A DNA stretch of 64,000 nt from Anisus vortex (taxonomy: Eukaryota; Mollusca; Gastropoda; Planorbidae). The position numbers and the translations under genes are program-made. Location: assembly GCA_949126835.1 (NCBI GenBank), contig OX421501.1:3002617-3066616 (forward strand), written 5' to 3'. Positions 44,863 to 56,744 of the stretch are shown here, piece by piece (position 1 is the first letter of the stretch; every line of letters begins with the position of its first letter). The notes under the pieces were generated by a model, which saw only the letters and a list, made by a program, of their open reading frames with translations, was not told where the DNA came from and did no database searches.

Positions 44863-45060
44863 TACGGCCAAAGCCCAAAAGCGGCCAATTCGCCTTGTGG
44901 CCGGCCAAATCGCGAAAGGTCTAATATCACCTCATATTTGACCGGCCAATGCCCGATCTTTTCTTGATTTCGGACCTAGGTCAGCCAGTGTGCGAAATGG
45001 CCAGTGGCGATCGGCTTAAGTCGGATTAAGAAGATCGTGAGCAGATTTTGAGTGTTTGTA
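44863..45060. repeat. GGCCAA/CGCGAAA-rich unclassified repeat
   Basis: Repeated words in both orientations, such as CGGCCAATTCGCC, GGCCGGCCAAATCGCGAA, GACCGGCCAATGCCCG and GCGAAATGGCCAGTGGCG, suggest an element terminus or a small foldback. No partner copy was found in the window, so the class is unknown. Confidence 0.4.
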
Positions 45061-45478
45061 TTCCGTAATTGGCTTATCATATTGGGCCTATGTTCATTAT
45101 TATTTATATATTAAATAACTCCTCTGTGTGCACTTAGTACAAAATAACGCAATTGTCTTTTGTTACTGGCACAATGAGTTTTTCTTTACCGTCAACTTCA
45201 ATAACGTCAAACTTTCTTAGACGACGATGGTCAACACTTTCTTTTTTTTCTGCTTCGCTTTAGCCTGTTTAATGTTCTCCATAAAAGTATTAAAAGCAAA
45301 ATATTTGTATCTGCTGATGAATATAAAGAATATTGAATGAATTGACTATATTAAAATTAACTGAGTGAAATTTAAAGTTATAGTAACCAAAATATTTGTT
45401 TGTAAAGATATCTTTCTAATTAATTTATACCTCATGCATTTAACTACCCAACTAATGTGCTAATTTCAAAGAACTATT
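45061..45478. other. No recognisable feature
   Basis: AT-rich sequence, no supported gene. Confidence 0.45.
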
Positions 45479-45915
45479 GTTATCTTATATATTATAGACG
45501 CTTCTTCTATAAAGAAGATAATTGCATCCTTCGCTCATCCGTGGTCCGAGTCTAGTCTTGCATTTTTAAAATGTTTTAAATGATGTTAAGTTACTGGTTT
45601 TACTGGTTTGTTCAGGTAACCCATTCCACACCCGAATGCCACTCAAGAAGAAAGAGTACTTATATGCATTTGTTTTCGCCTTAGGAATAAAAAAAAGTGT
45701 TTTTGTCTTTATGTTTATCTGAGCATTGCAACAGGTTGTTATTGGGTTGCATTTTAAAATTTGAATTTAATGCCTTACGTATTATTACTACTTTATTCTT
45801 TGCACTTCTGTCCTTTAGTTGATGGGTCCCATACACATGATGCATATTCTAATATAGGCCTAACTAATGTGAGATAGCATTTTAGTTGTATAGTCTTATT
45901 ACATTAATAAAAATG
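45479..45915 (-). pseudogene. LINE-A copy with internal deletion
   Basis: The 3' end through GTCCTTTAG matches other copies. It then jumps to TGGGTCCCATACACATGATG and AACTAATGTGAGATAGCA, which is the further-upstream ORF2 region present at 32.97 kb. About 100 bp of ORF2 is missing between them. Confidence 0.78.
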
Positions 45916-45949
45916 GACGATGTTAAGGGATGGATTAAGGAAGGGGGTA

Positions 45950-46215
45950 CAACAAGATCCTGTCCGAGACTAGCCACCTTGCGGCACGCCAATAAGGCGT
46001 GTCATGTAACATAGGGTTCAGTTTCCGCAGTACATGCACTACACTTCACTTCCCACCTGTAGATTTCCTGTTGGATTATTATCGTGGCGGCTCGCTCGTA
46101 TACCTGCACTGTCACCCGGTAGCACAAATCTATAGGTCTGGACAGTTCACAAGCTCTTGGCTTCCTCCCCACCGAGGCGCGATGCCTCTCGGCAGCAAAT
46201 GAAGCTCTTCTGCGC
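45950..46215. repeat. Unclassified repeat (family E), copy 2
   Basis: AAGATCCTGTCC, GCGGCACGCC, GGGTTCAGTTTCCGCAG, CGTGGCGGCTCGCTCGTA, CACCCGGTAGC and CCCCACCGAGGCGC follow the same order as 22850-23090. The opposing small frames here are artefacts of the repeat. Confidence 0.55.
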
Positions 46216-46349
46216 AAAATAGGGCCGTTTCCCCCCCCCCCCCCCGCTCATGAGTTAACCCCGCCGGTGTACTCTTAATGTGAACGTATCTTCGGTTTAC
46301 AAACTTCGCCAGTCTTTGAGACCCATGTGTACAGAAGTTGACTCTATAT

Positions 46350-46547
46350 TAGGGGTCGGCTACCTTTTGATAACAGTATGCCAAAGTAAGATTTCTTAAT
46401 CATTCAGTGTGCCAGCAACCAAAGGTCATCCTGCTATGTTCTTGTAGAAGTGACTTAAATAATCTTTTCAGGGATCTTACGCCTACCATTTAAAAATCGC
46501 ATTGCATGCCAAATTTTACCCCACTTCTGGTAGTTTGCTGACCCCTG
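46350..46547. mobile_element. hAT MITE with near-perfect TSD
   Basis: The left end is TAGGGGTCGGCTACC and the right end is GTTTGCTGACCCCTG. Flanks are CTCTATAT (46342-46349) and CTCTATGT (46548-46555), 7 of 8 identical, central TA. Confidence 0.85.
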
Positions 46548-47035
46548 CTCTATGTTACCAACTCAAATAATATATACAACGCCTTGCTAACCTGTGTGTA
46601 CTTTGGCACACTCTAAAGTTAATTAAGGTATCAAGCTTTCATAATATGATCTCAACCATTTTTAGAAGCCAATGAAATCGATATAAATAAAATATTGTTT
46701 GTTATTTTTATAAACTATACAAGCAAAACAAATGGAGTCAACTTTCATCTATGCACGCCGCACGGTTAGTCTTATTGCGATCAAATCAGAGATGTAGCTG
46801 CGTTATTTGGAGCCCCGGGGGACGCCCCCCCCCCCCTCTCTCCATGCCTCCTATCCGTCTAATCAATTTTGCTTCCTAAATGTTAACGTCGCCAGCCTAA
46901 AAGTTGGTGGGCCCCATTACCCCGGCGCCCGGGGGAGGGGGGACATATGAGCACCTCTGCGACCCCCTCCCCACCTTTAGCTACCACCTCTAAATTATAT
47001 TTAATCGAAAAGCTCGAAATTGTATGATTCCATTC
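46548..47035. other. No supported gene; C run
   Basis: A C run at about 46827-46837 and a GGCGCCCGGGGG patch near 46924. No supported feature. Confidence 0.45.
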
Positions 47036-47262
47036 TATCCAATCCCTTATCCCCTTTGAGAACAAATGTATATTATTACTCTTTCTTCCCGAGTGGCACT
47101 CGGGCATGGAATGGGTTACTTGAACTAACCAAAAAACCAGTAACTTAACATCATCTCAAACACTAACTACAATGCAACACTAGACTCGGACCACAGTTGA
47201 GCGTAGGACACAATAATCTTCTTTATAAAAGGAGCGTCTGTAATATATAAGATAAGATATTG
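47036..47262 (+). repeat. LINE-A 3' end
   Basis: CAATCCCTTATCCCC, then TTACTCTTTCTTCCCGAG, GGCATGGAATGGGTTACTTG, AACATCATCTCAAACAC and GGAGCGTCTGTAATATATAA. Plus strand, 5'-truncated. It lies about 130 bp upstream of the SEA-gene exon. Confidence 0.8.
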
Positions 47263-47390
47263 TTCTGAAATAGTTTGTTTTATTATTGCTAGATATATTT
47301 TATTATTGAAGAAAAGTGTTTGCTTTTAAAAACTTGAAACTTTAATTTATGTTTTGTTGTAATATGTTTAAACAAAATTTAACATTTCAG

Positions 47391-47482
47391 ATTTCAGCTG
47401 GTCTGAAATACCATTGGTCTAGAGATGAAGGAAATCATAAAGTGCTCAGTGTTGACGGGATTGCTAGTTCTATTAATAGATG
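47391..47482 (+). CDS. SEA-domain gene, exon 1 (5' UTR and signal peptide)
   Basis: Coding starts at ATG 47425, with an in-frame TGA upstream at 47404-47406. The exon ends at 47482 before GTAAGC, a good splice donor. It encodes MKEIIKCSVLTGLLVLLID, a lysine-containing n-region followed by a hydrophobic core, which is typical of a cleaved signal peptide. The upstream TTTAACATTTCAG (to 47390) is acceptor-like, so a further 5' UTR exon may exist and the 5' boundary is uncertain. The exon ends in phase 1, matching the phase of the exon at 59630. The inferred product is secreted or membrane-anchored. Full extent and identity are unknown. Confidence 0.62.
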
Positions 47483-47529
47483 GTAAGCAGACATTCTTAT
47501 CTTTTAAAAAATTGTGTTGTTTCCCCAGT

Positions 47530-47796
47530 AAAGTACCCTTTGGACCAAACTGATTGTAGGGCTGGTGAAGCAGCGTTCACCAGTTTCTGTGGCTACTTCA
47601 TACGTGGGAATGTGTGGCCAGCACAATGCCCAGCTGCCTTTTACTTTACCCCAACTATTGTCAGGTACCCATCAGAGCTGGGTAGACTCAGGGACACCCT
47701 CAAGTCCCGGGAAAAAATCCTAGCCTGCGCCAGGAATTTAACCCAGAACCTATGGATCGCCAGTCGAACGCGCTGCCGCGCGGCCCCCGTGTCCCA
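47530..47796 (-). repeat. tRNA-derived SINE, minus strand
   Basis: A near full-length copy, tail at left (GTAAAGTACCCTTTGGACC) and head at right (CCAGTCGAACGCGCTGCC, ending GTGTCCC). The B-box region is mutated. The 109-codon frame across it is a repeat artefact. Confidence 0.85.
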
Positions 47797-47826
47797 TGTT
47801 CTAAAATAGTGTTCATGCATATATTT

Positions 47827-48045
47827 AGGAACACGAGGTTGGTCTTGTTGCAGACGCCTGGATCGCTATTCCGAAAGTCTCCGGTTCAAATCCAGCTAAA
47901 CGACACATCTTCTTTCCCTGTTACAGAGGTTGTCCCTGAGACTACACAGCTCTAGTTAATTGTTGAGGAAAAGTAAAGGCGGCTGGGCATACTTCTGGCC
48001 ACACAATCCCATATCGCCGCATCATTAGCCACGTGAACCAATACT
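47827..48045 (+). repeat. tRNA-derived SINE, plus strand
   Basis: A perfect B-box, GTTCAAATC (47884-47892), follows a diverged A-box region. The body includes AAAGTAAAGGCGGCTGGGC and CTGGCCACACAATCCC. It is head-to-head with the minus-strand copy about 30 bp to the left. Confidence 0.8.
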
Positions 48046-48516
48046 GCCTGAAAATATAAAATTATATTCTTTCTCTAAAATGTGAAATAAGTAAACACTT
48101 CTACAGTCCCTTCATCAAAAAAAAAAACAAAAAAAAAAAACTATAGCCTATATATCTATGTGTTTGTATTGGTTCAATAAAATACTGATGTATGTAAAAA
48201 AAACAGTATTTCTACTTCACCATTTTCAAGTTTTGATTGAAAGTTCAGATGAACTGCAATGAAAATGTTAGAAAGCTTATTAAACGCAGCACGCTACCAA
48301 TAATAAATACAACAGTAAAAGAAAATAAGCACTAACAGTTATGTTCGTTTCAGAAGTCATCAGTCATAACGTGTGTCTGTAGCCTGGTTCTAAAACCGTC
48401 TCTTCCTCCCCTCCATACAACTTGTATGACAAGCCATTTGAAACCGATATTAGTTCAAGCTGTATAAAAATGAAATTGACACATCGATTCGTTAAAAAAA
48501 AAACGTTTTATAATAG
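48046..48516. other. No recognisable feature
   Basis: Poly-A-rich AT sequence within the intron. Confidence 0.45.
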
Positions 48517-48572
48517 CGATACACAATAATCTTCTTTATAAAAGGAGCGTCTGTAATATATAAGATAAGATA
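48517..48572 (+). repeat. LINE-A extreme 3' end
   Basis: CACAATAATCTTCTTTATAA, then GGAGCGTCTGTAATATATAA. This is almost identical to 47207-47262. Confidence 0.75.
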
Positions 48573-48576
48573 TTGA

Positions 48577-49008
48577 ATGACCCGGGGGGCACCTTCCACA
48601 CCCGGAAGCAAATCCTGTCTTTTCATCTAGAACTCAATCCTAGACCTTCTGTACAGCGATTCGAGCCAGCTGGTGCTGGACCATCTTGCCTACAAAGATG
48701 AATAACACACAAATAAGCTTAAATCTCAATCTGTATGTAAAAAAAAAAAAAGTAAGGTATCCCGTCGGACCAAATTGAGTCATAGGGCCGGTGAAGAAAC
48801 TTTCACCAGTTTCTGTTGCCACGGCATGGTAGGTGATTGTGTGGCCAGCACTATGCACGGCCACCTTTACTTTACCCCATCTAAGGTCAGGTACCCAATC
48901 AGAGCTGGGTAGACTCAGGGACACCCTCCAGACTGGGTAAAAATCAAATTCTACCCTCCATCATGATTCGAACCCAGGACCTTTGGTTCGCCAGCCGAAC
49001 GCGCTGCC
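48577..49008 (-). repeat. Two adjacent SINE copies, minus strand
   Basis: A head fragment (48577-48690, with CACACCCGGAAGCAAATC) is followed by a near full-length copy (48752-49008) with tail GTCGGACCAAATTGAG, CAGGGACACCCTCCAGACT, and B-box complement GATTCGAAC (48965-48973). The 94-codon minus-strand frame over them is not a gene. Confidence 0.8.
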
Positions 49009-49651
49009 TATGTATCTATGTGTGTATGTATAAAAGTATTTATGTATGTATATATGTATGTATAATACGTGTAAAGAAATACCTCACTGGCTCTTTCTAA
49101 AACTTCCTTGTTCTGGTGAAGAAAAAAATAGATCTAGATTTAGCAAAAAAAAGATTTGTATAAAGAATTTGTTTTTTTTTTTGTTGTATCAAAACACGTA
49201 TTTATCCGACATAATCTCATTATTTTGCAAAGCTTATGAGATTAGATCACACAAGTGTCACGAGTTTCGGGTTTTAAAAATATTCAGAGTGTTGAATAAG
49301 GATGCGTTTTGTAATCTTCTTTGTTTATATGATCTGGTTTATTATTGATCTTGGCGAGAGATTGGGATTTGGTAATAGTGGTTTTGGAGGGCCGGGAGGG
49401 GGTGGGGGAGAGGTTATTGGGGGCTTTGCCAGGTTGGGCGTGGTCAAATTCCTGTCCATTCTCACTAAAGCGTACGTTTGGGGTGGGCCAGGTTTTGTGG
49501 TGTGACTGCAGCCTCACCCCCTCACCCCCGCCCTCGATTTAATTTGAGTAGAATGTATTATAAAAACATTACACAAACTATACAAAATTTTAAACTGTTG
49601 TTTTTATTTACACCACAAGCATACAGCAAATCAAGAACAGTGCTTTTAGAC
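49009..49651. other. No supported gene; G-rich patch
   Basis: GTATGTAT repeats (49020-49065) and a G-rich segment (49381-49430) that opens several frames on both strands. No domain recognised. Confidence 0.5.
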
Positions 49652-49860
49652 CAGGGGTCAGCAATCTCTTGATAATAGAGGGCCAAAGCAGGATTTCTTT
49701 TATGTACAGCGTACCAACAGACTAAAAGCTATCCTGCTCTTTTCTTGTAGAAGAGACTTGAATAGCCTTTTCGGGGGGGGGGGGGCTGGGTCTTCCGCGG
49801 GCCACTGAAAAACGCTCTGCCTGCCGAACTGGTACGCGTTCCGTTGGCTACCGACCCATG
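49652..49860. mobile_element. hAT MITE (GGTCGGCAACC family)
   Basis: The left end CAGGGGTCAGCAATC and right end GGCTACCGACCCATG flank a 209-bp element interrupted by a poly-G run (49772-49784). Flanks TTTTAGAC and CTTTACAC match at 6 of 8 positions, central TA. Confidence 0.82.
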
Positions 49861-50020
49861 CTTTACACAACACATGATCTCTTGGTTGTTTCACGCTCAA
49901 AAGGATGGTTATATAGTTGCGTTCGCCAAAGAATTTCTTTTTTTATTTTCCTTTCTAAAGCTTTGCAAACGAAAGTAGTTATAGATTATAATAATATCAG
50001 TCTTTTTAAAATTTGGTCTT

Positions 50021-50895
50021 CCTTATTGAAATTTGGTCTGTCTTATTGAAACTTCGTCTGTCTTATTGAAACTTCGTCTGTCTTATTGAAACTTCGTCGG
50101 TCTTATTTAAACTTCGTCTGTCTTATTTAAACTTCGTCTGTCTTATTGAAACTTCGTCTGTCTTATTGAAACTTCGTCTGTCTTATTGAAACTTCGTCTG
50201 TCTTATTGAAACTTCTTCTGTCTTATTGAAACTTCGTCTGTCTTATTGAAACTTCGTTTGTCTTATTGAAACTTCTTCTGTCTTATTGAAACTTCGTCTG
50301 TCTTATTGAAACTTCGTCTGTCTTATTGAAACTTCGTCTGTCTTATTGAAACTTCGTATGTCTTATTGAAACTTCTTCGTCTGTCTTATTGAAACTTCGT
50401 CTGTCTTATTGAAACTTCGTCTGTCTTATTGAAACTTCGTCTGTCTTATTGAAACTTCGTCTGTCTTATTGAAACTTCGTCTGTCTTATTGAAACTTCGT
50501 ATGTCTTATTGAAACTTCTTCGTCTGTCTTATTGAAACTTCGTCTGTCTTATTGAAACTTCGTCTGTCTTATTGAAACTTCGTCTGTCTTATTGAAACTT
50601 CGTCTGTCTTATTGAAACTTCGTCTGTCTTATTGAAACTTCGTCTGTCTTATTGAAACTTCGTATGTCTTATTGAAACTTCTTCGTCTGTCTTATTGAAA
50701 CTTCGTCTGTCTTATTGAAACTTCGTCTGTCTTATTGAAACTTCGTCTGTCTTATTGAAACTTCGTCTGTCTTATTTAAACTTCGTCTTTCTTATTGAAA
50801 CTTCGTCTGTCTTATTGAAACTTCGTCTGTCTTATTGAAACTTCGTCTGTCTTATTTAAACTTTGTATGTCTTATTGAAACTTCTTCGTCAAGCT
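50021..50895. repeat. 20-bp satellite, about 43 copies
   Basis: Tandem units of TCTTATTGAAACTTCGTCTG with few substitutions. A GTATG variant followed by a 3-bp TTC insertion recurs at 50356, 50499, 50662 and 50865. The intervals are 7, 8 and 10 units plus 3 bp, indicating higher-order duplication. Confidence 0.95.
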
Positions 50896-51484
50896 TATTC
50901 AAACATTTTGTCCGTCGATCCAAGTAACACATATTGCCCGACGTCACTAAGTTGTTTAAATATTCCTGTGTCATTCTAAGGTCGAGGTGCTCTCTGTATA
51001 AGCTTTGCACTACGCCATATTGATTCGCATACCAATTGAGTGCCACGGGTGTATTGTGTATACATACATACATACATATATATAATATGTTCTATATTAT
51101 ATTGATCTATATCCTTTTGTAAAAATGACAAATGAACTTTTCTCTCTTTAGCTAGACGTCGGAATGTATAGTTAAGTTAACTTTAGTTGTCTGTAGATCT
51201 ATTTGTATTGTAACCCCCTAAGGCTTATCGTTTTGACAGCAAGAGAGAATTTTATGAGCGAGAAAAAAAAAGGAAATTAATAACAAATTATTTTTGCTTT
51301 GTTTCAATTAGACATTTTTTGTTTTCTTTGTATTCTTAGTTTGATTACGAAAAGTCAATCAAATGGAAAATTCAATTATTAAATGGTCCGTTTCTTTTTT
51401 TTTTAGATATAGAGGATTTTAAAAAAAGGGATCTCTCAACCGCTTTGTTGGTCCAGGGGATTGGGTAGCTATTACAGCATTTAA
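50896..51484. other. No recognisable feature
   Basis: AT-rich intronic sequence with CATA repeats near 51063-51078. No supported feature. Confidence 0.45.
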
Positions 51485-51735
51485 AAAGTAAAGTATCCCG
51501 TCTGACCAAATCGATCCACGGGGCCGGTAAAGCAGCGTTCACCTAGTTTCTGTGGCCATACTAGGAGATGTGTGGCCATCACAATGCCCAGCCGCCTAAG
51601 TCAGGTACCCATCAGAGCTGGGTAGACTCAGGGACACCTTCCGGACCGGGGAAATAAATCATATACATCACCTGGATTCGAACCCAGGACCTTCGGTACG
51701 CCAGTCGAACGCGCTGCCGCGCAGCCACCATGTCC
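51485..51735 (-). repeat. tRNA-derived SINE, minus strand, near full length
   Basis: Tail GTAAAGTATCCCGTCTGACC at left, then GGTAAAGCAGCGTTCACC, ATCAGAGCTGGGTAGACTC and B-box complement GATTCGAAC (51675-51683). The head ends CAGCCACCATGTCC. A short deletion removes part of the CTTTACTTTACC segment. Confidence 0.87.
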
Positions 51736-52738
51736 TACCCAGTATTTAGGCTCGACTATTTGATTCGTTATCATTCTAGTTTACCAATTGAAATCCTAAT
51801 TTTTGACTTTGTTTTTTTTTTTAAAGTCTTCGATGGCAATTTTCAAAATACATTAAGTGAAGGGTTTACCTTTACATATCAGTGTGAACGGGACTGCTTT
51901 GAAATAAAATATATCATCACTTCAAAGTACAAACAATTAAAGTAAAAAAAAACAAACAACATTTGCAGCACGCTTTTACAGTGTCGTAGCCACCTCAGTG
52001 ATGGAACGAACTCCCATACACTGTAAAAACAGGCGGGCAATATTGATAGTTTAAAATCCAAATTAAAAACATTCTTATTAGATGTATTTTAAAGTGATAG
52101 TGTTAATTTAAAGTGCATTTGAAGATTAACAATTTTCTAAGTAGAGCGATATAAAATTAGTGATTTGTTAACTATCGAAGTGCATATTTAAATGGAAGAC
52201 GAGGAACATATATTTATAATGACTTAAATTCAATGTAAACCGGAAGGCACGAAGTTTAATAGTCTTCCGCTCTATCTAAATAGAAAAACCACATTAGCAA
52301 TAGTCTATATTATCATACAAATAAAACAGTATTAATTATGTTCAAACATTTTAATTCAATTCAATTTAATGTCCTTGTACAATTTCTTTCACGCTTCGTT
52401 TCCTGCATATTATTAAGGAAGTGTTAACGATACCAAAAGGCTTTTCCTTTTATCCTTTAAATGCGTACAGTCATATTAACCATTATAGTAACAATTATAT
52501 TTCAATCTAACCTGAGTTTATGGACTTTTGAAGAATGATTTAATAAAAACAAGGAAATAGCTATTGGTGGAGTTAAGGTTCCTTGCCAGTTCAAAAGCTT
52601 TTAGATGTTAAGGGTTAAACAACACCAGCCGTATTTGATAGTGTGTGTGTATTTACATATTTAATGGCACGTTTACATTTTATCTAATCGATACAAAAAG
52701 CTTTTTGGGCGGGAAGAGAGTGGTTGGACTAACAGCAT
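51736..52738. other. No supported gene
   Basis: AT-rich intronic sequence. Small frames (51730-52061) have no domain. No clear repeat end. Confidence 0.45.
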
Positions 52739-53281
52739 TGTAAGTTGCTATTTAGTAACTGTTCAACACTTTCACTAACAATTTCTTCGAGGCTTTGACA
52801 AAGTTAATAACACTCTCCAGGAACAGTAAAATATATAGATAAGTTTATTCACACACATATATTTTTATGTCCTCACAATTCATGTGAATATCCATGCACA
52901 ATGATATAGATATATATTCACTCAATAGAATTGCAATTTACATAATAGAATTTACAGAATAATTTCACTGAGATGTCCAATATTATATCCATTACAAAAT
53001 ATCCACATAAAAAACGTCAGCTCTTATCACCTCAAAAGCTGGATGCCCACTACTGACTAAGGTCAGTCTCGTAACCTTCCCTCCGATCTTCTCTAACCTA
53101 ACACGTGAATTAACAACCATTCACTCCACTGCGCAATAACTATAGTCTCCTCTTGTCATACAACAAACACAGTCTGTTGTTGCTATCCAAGGTCAAGGTC
53201 TACTCTTCTTTTCATTGGTTATCTCTCTTTGACCATAGACTATTTATTATGTTCTATTTCAATCACTGACAAGCATTAACA
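52739..53281 (-). mobile_element. Putative solo LTR
   Basis: On the minus strand the 543-bp segment begins TGTTAATGCTTG and ends CAACTTACA, the canonical TG...CA. It is flanked by a 4-bp duplication, GCAT (52735-52738 and 53282-53285). An AATAAA signal occurs near its 3' end on the minus strand. No internal retroelement sequence lies alongside, hence a solo LTR. The family is not recognised. Confidence 0.5.
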
Positions 53282-53316
53282 GCATTAAATACACTAAGTT
53301 AAGTGAATCAAAGAAA

Positions 53317-53583
53317 TTGGGGGAAAAAATACGCATATACAAACAGATCAATCGCTTTTACTGTAAAATGTGTCACGAAATCCAAGCCCTACATTGGCAA
53401 CTACCAGATAGCATTGCCGTACTTGGCACGCGGAACGTTATTGGAATGGCACAGCGTGTGCCAAACAAATATGATGACAAACCCCTCGATTTCATTTCTA
53501 TAAATAAATTCGCAATTTCTGCGAATTCTTGTAAATATCTCGGCGTGGCCACCATAGGCGAGAAATTAATGCCACGTGAGTGA
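53317..53583 (+). other. Open frame of unknown nature, exon-like donor
   Basis: An 88-codon frame with relatively balanced codon use contains AVLGTRNVIGMAQRV and KPLDFISINKFAIS. It overlaps the good donor-like site CCAC/GTGAGT at 53573. I recognise no domain. It could be a cryptic exon in intron 1, a relic, or chance. A minus-strand frame (53373-53702) overlaps it. Confidence 0.25.
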
Positions 53584-53893
53584 TAAAAAAACAACTTTTT
53601 TTTATATTTTGCTAGCCTACTAATACTTAAAATAATACTAATAATTGTTAAAATACAACTAGGTGTATTATCTTGGCAATGGAGTGAACTATTCCGAAAC
53701 ATGGATGCTTAAATCAATGTCTAATAGGACTAGGAGTGAAAAAACAAACAAATAAACAGACTCAAATATCTGTCTCTATATATAAGGTAGACTGTCTGTG
53801 TGGCTTCCGATCCCTATTGGTTAATTTAAAGACACCTGACCCCATTATCTCATATTTTACCTTTGCAATTTGACTTAGCACATGTGTCCTCGC

Positions 53894-56365
53894 CAGTAGC
53901 GTAGCCGGGGGGGGGGGGGGAGGGGGGAGCAGGGGGAGCGGTCGCTCCCCCTACGACCATTTTCTAAAAAAAAGGGCCCTTTCGGGAAAAAAAATAATTT
54001 AATAATTTTAACAAGCCATGTAGCACAATTTATACTGTTTCTAATATTTTTAAAAAAAAATTGCATTTCAACAATTTAATTTGTTACTATATGATTAATG
54101 AACCTTGTTAGATCTAGTTAATTTTAGTTTAATTAAATTTGATACGAAGTGAAGGTCACACTCTAGCAGGGGACGGCAACGTTTTGCTAATGGTGTGCCA
54201 AGCTAGGATTTCTAAATCATTCAGCGTGCCAACAGCCTAAAAGTCAACCTGCTCTATTATACTTGTTTTCTTATAAGACAAGTAAGTAATTTAAATCCGT
54301 AGCTAGACAAAGGCCAAAAGCAAAGGAACTCTATAGAGAAAATCGTTAAAGCGTTTTATATTTAATTTTAAAAAATAATGTGTTCGTGATTATCATCTTT
54401 TTATTAGCATGTATACCAAATACAAAATTATATTACCAAACTTTCACATTTACGGTAACTATTTTGCAAAGGTTATCATTTAGTTGTCAAGATACATATC
54501 TATCAACTGATAATATTGATTATAATATTTTGTTCTCAGTTTAACTGAGATATGTTCTTTAATTTATTGACCAACTGTCCGATTATGATTGGCGTTAAGT
54601 GTAATTGATGCAAAAGTAATTATACAAACTGGGTAGTTAATGTAATTTTCAGAAAATGTGCATAATATATTATATAAGTCATATAATATTTATATAATTT
54701 TCAACTACTTTTTGACAGTTTGGTCATTATAAATTTATAATTTGTAGGCCTTTTAGTCTTTTACAAAATTAAAAAAAACAACATAATATTAGAAATATTA
54801 GCGGAAATAAAAATAGCTAATTATCTCCCTTTAATAAAAATAAAGATTCTAAATTTGATTCAATTGTGATGCCAAACAAGTAATGTTTTGTAATATAACA
54901 AATATTACTGACTTATTATTATTTCTTTACATAAACTAGCGTTGTGGTATTCATTGCAAGATTTAATTATAAGAGGTATAAAATTAATTTACGTTAATTA
55001 GTTGTAAGTAAACATTTCTTGCATTAATTATTTGTCCATTCAACCTTGAGGAGTTTATCTCTTAAACAATTTGGCACATTTCGATGCCCATTTCATTAAA
55101 GGTTTAAAATTCAACTGGCTACGTTTTCAAATCGCCAATATCCTTACAATTAATAAGTATCTACATCTAAGAAGGTCGTAGTAAGATTAAGCCAGTTATG
55201 CTTGATTATGTATGAAAAAATCAATTTGAAAGTCTTGAAACTCCGCTTTGAGTGCTTTGAGTGCTTCGATTTGCTTCTGAAAAAGCTCAACAATCTATCT
55301 TAATATATGCCTTTGTAAAGGGAAGTACATAAAGTTAAATTTTGTGAAATTGATTTCACTAAATATAAATATTACTGAAAAATATAGTTTTTTTTTGTTT
55401 TCATCAATAATAAATCACCTCTTGGAGGTCTCTCGCGTGTCATTGAAAATTGCTCTGCGTGCCAAGTTTGGCACGCGTGGTTTAGGTTGCCGATCCCTTT
55501 TCTAGTGGATACCAGGTCATAAGCAGGAACTTAGAGTGGACAGGAATGGCCAACCGTTTTTACGGTGATGTATCAGTGGTGCGTGGACACAGCAGAGTTA
55601 GTTCTCCGAGCCCCAAAAGAGTACACTCGCTCGCATTCTCATAAAAAGCTGGGGTTTAAGTCTGGTGTACTCACCGAAAAGTAATAATGTGACAAAGCGC
55701 GCTGGCTTTCTTTTTCTCGGCCGTATACGTGTAGTAATCGAAAACATGGTTACAATAACTTCGAAAAAAAAAAGTTACCCACAGAATTTAAAAGAAAGAA
55801 GAAAAGAAGAGAAATAACTTGTTTTAAAGAAATTCCGTTTGCTAAGGATATAACCAAGGGGCGTGGTGTTTTAATAGCTGAGAGGAAAATATTAAAAAAG
55901 AATAGAGCGTTCCTATAACGTACCATATTTTGTAATTGACACATAGATGCAGTAAATAAAAATGTTGAAACTCTATTTTTTTTTTGAATCTCTTTAAAAA
56001 TGTCTATATTGGCGACTTATCTCGTCTTTCAAAGTTAAAACGAAGAAGAATTCAGTCCTATAGAAGCATTCGCATTGATTCTATAAATATTTTTCGACAC
56101 TAGATACTCATCCCGAGAATGAGCAGTAGATGCAATCAATTTTGCAGAAATTCCCATCACAAATAGTTGCTAGTAAAATTTGTGAATGGTTAAAAAAAAT
56201 ACTGCACTATTATACAGTGTGTGTATCCTGAGGCACAGGATTTTCTTATAACACTTGATACTTACAAATTCTTATTTCTTCTATTAATCTGGACAAATTT
56301 CTAAAAGTGGGGCCTTTTTCCTAAAAGTTCGCTCCCCCTAGCGTCAAAACCTGGCTACGCCACTG
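53894..56365. mobile_element. 2.5-kb hAT-like element with perfect 8-bp TSD
   Basis: The left end is CAGTAGCGTAGCCGGG and the right end CTGGCTACGCCACTG, giving inverted CAGTxGCGTAGCC termini. Perfect GTCCTCGC duplications flank it (53886-53893 and 56366-56373). Subterminal GGGGGAGCG and CGCTCCCCC also mirror each other. The 11.7-kb family-D copy is an empty-site paralogue. No transposase is recognisable, so it is non-autonomous and itself contains another hAT. Confidence 0.88.
54167..55499. mobile_element. 1.3-kb hAT element nested in the previous hAT
   Basis: The left end CAGGGGACGGCAACG and right end GGTTGCCGATCCCTT belong to the GGTCGGCAACC family, with the same subterminal AGTTTGGCACGCGTGG. 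The middle is long and AT-rich, and it shares about 600 bp with 28545-29175. No coding frame is recognisable. The flanks share a TCTAG core, but an exact TSD is unclear. Confidence 0.78.
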
Positions 56366-56744
56366 GTCCTCGCTAGCTGAGTGGATAACGTATCGGACTG
56401 CCATGCGGTTGACCCGGGTTCAATTGTACAGTTAGCCTATAATACGTTTTTTTTTCTAATTTTTTTAATTTCCATTAATATTTATTACTTTTTAAATTAA
56501 AAATATTGTAAATCCACGGGCAACACCGGGGAATTTAGCTTTTAGTTAAATAAAAAGACTTGCCTATTTCTAACCCGATTACAATATTTATTTTTAAACT
56601 TCAGTAAAAATAATAATTTTTAAAATTATTAGATCTTTAGCTATCTGTTCATTGTAGTTTATAAAATTTGTAAGCATATCTGTAGCTTATACATGCCTGT
56701 TATATTTTTCCCCGGGCAACGCCGGGCAATTTTACTTGTATATC

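Noticed and set aside
50021..50895. CRISPR-like array
   Set aside because: Units are contiguous 20-bp tandem copies with no unique spacers, in a eukaryotic context. It is a satellite.
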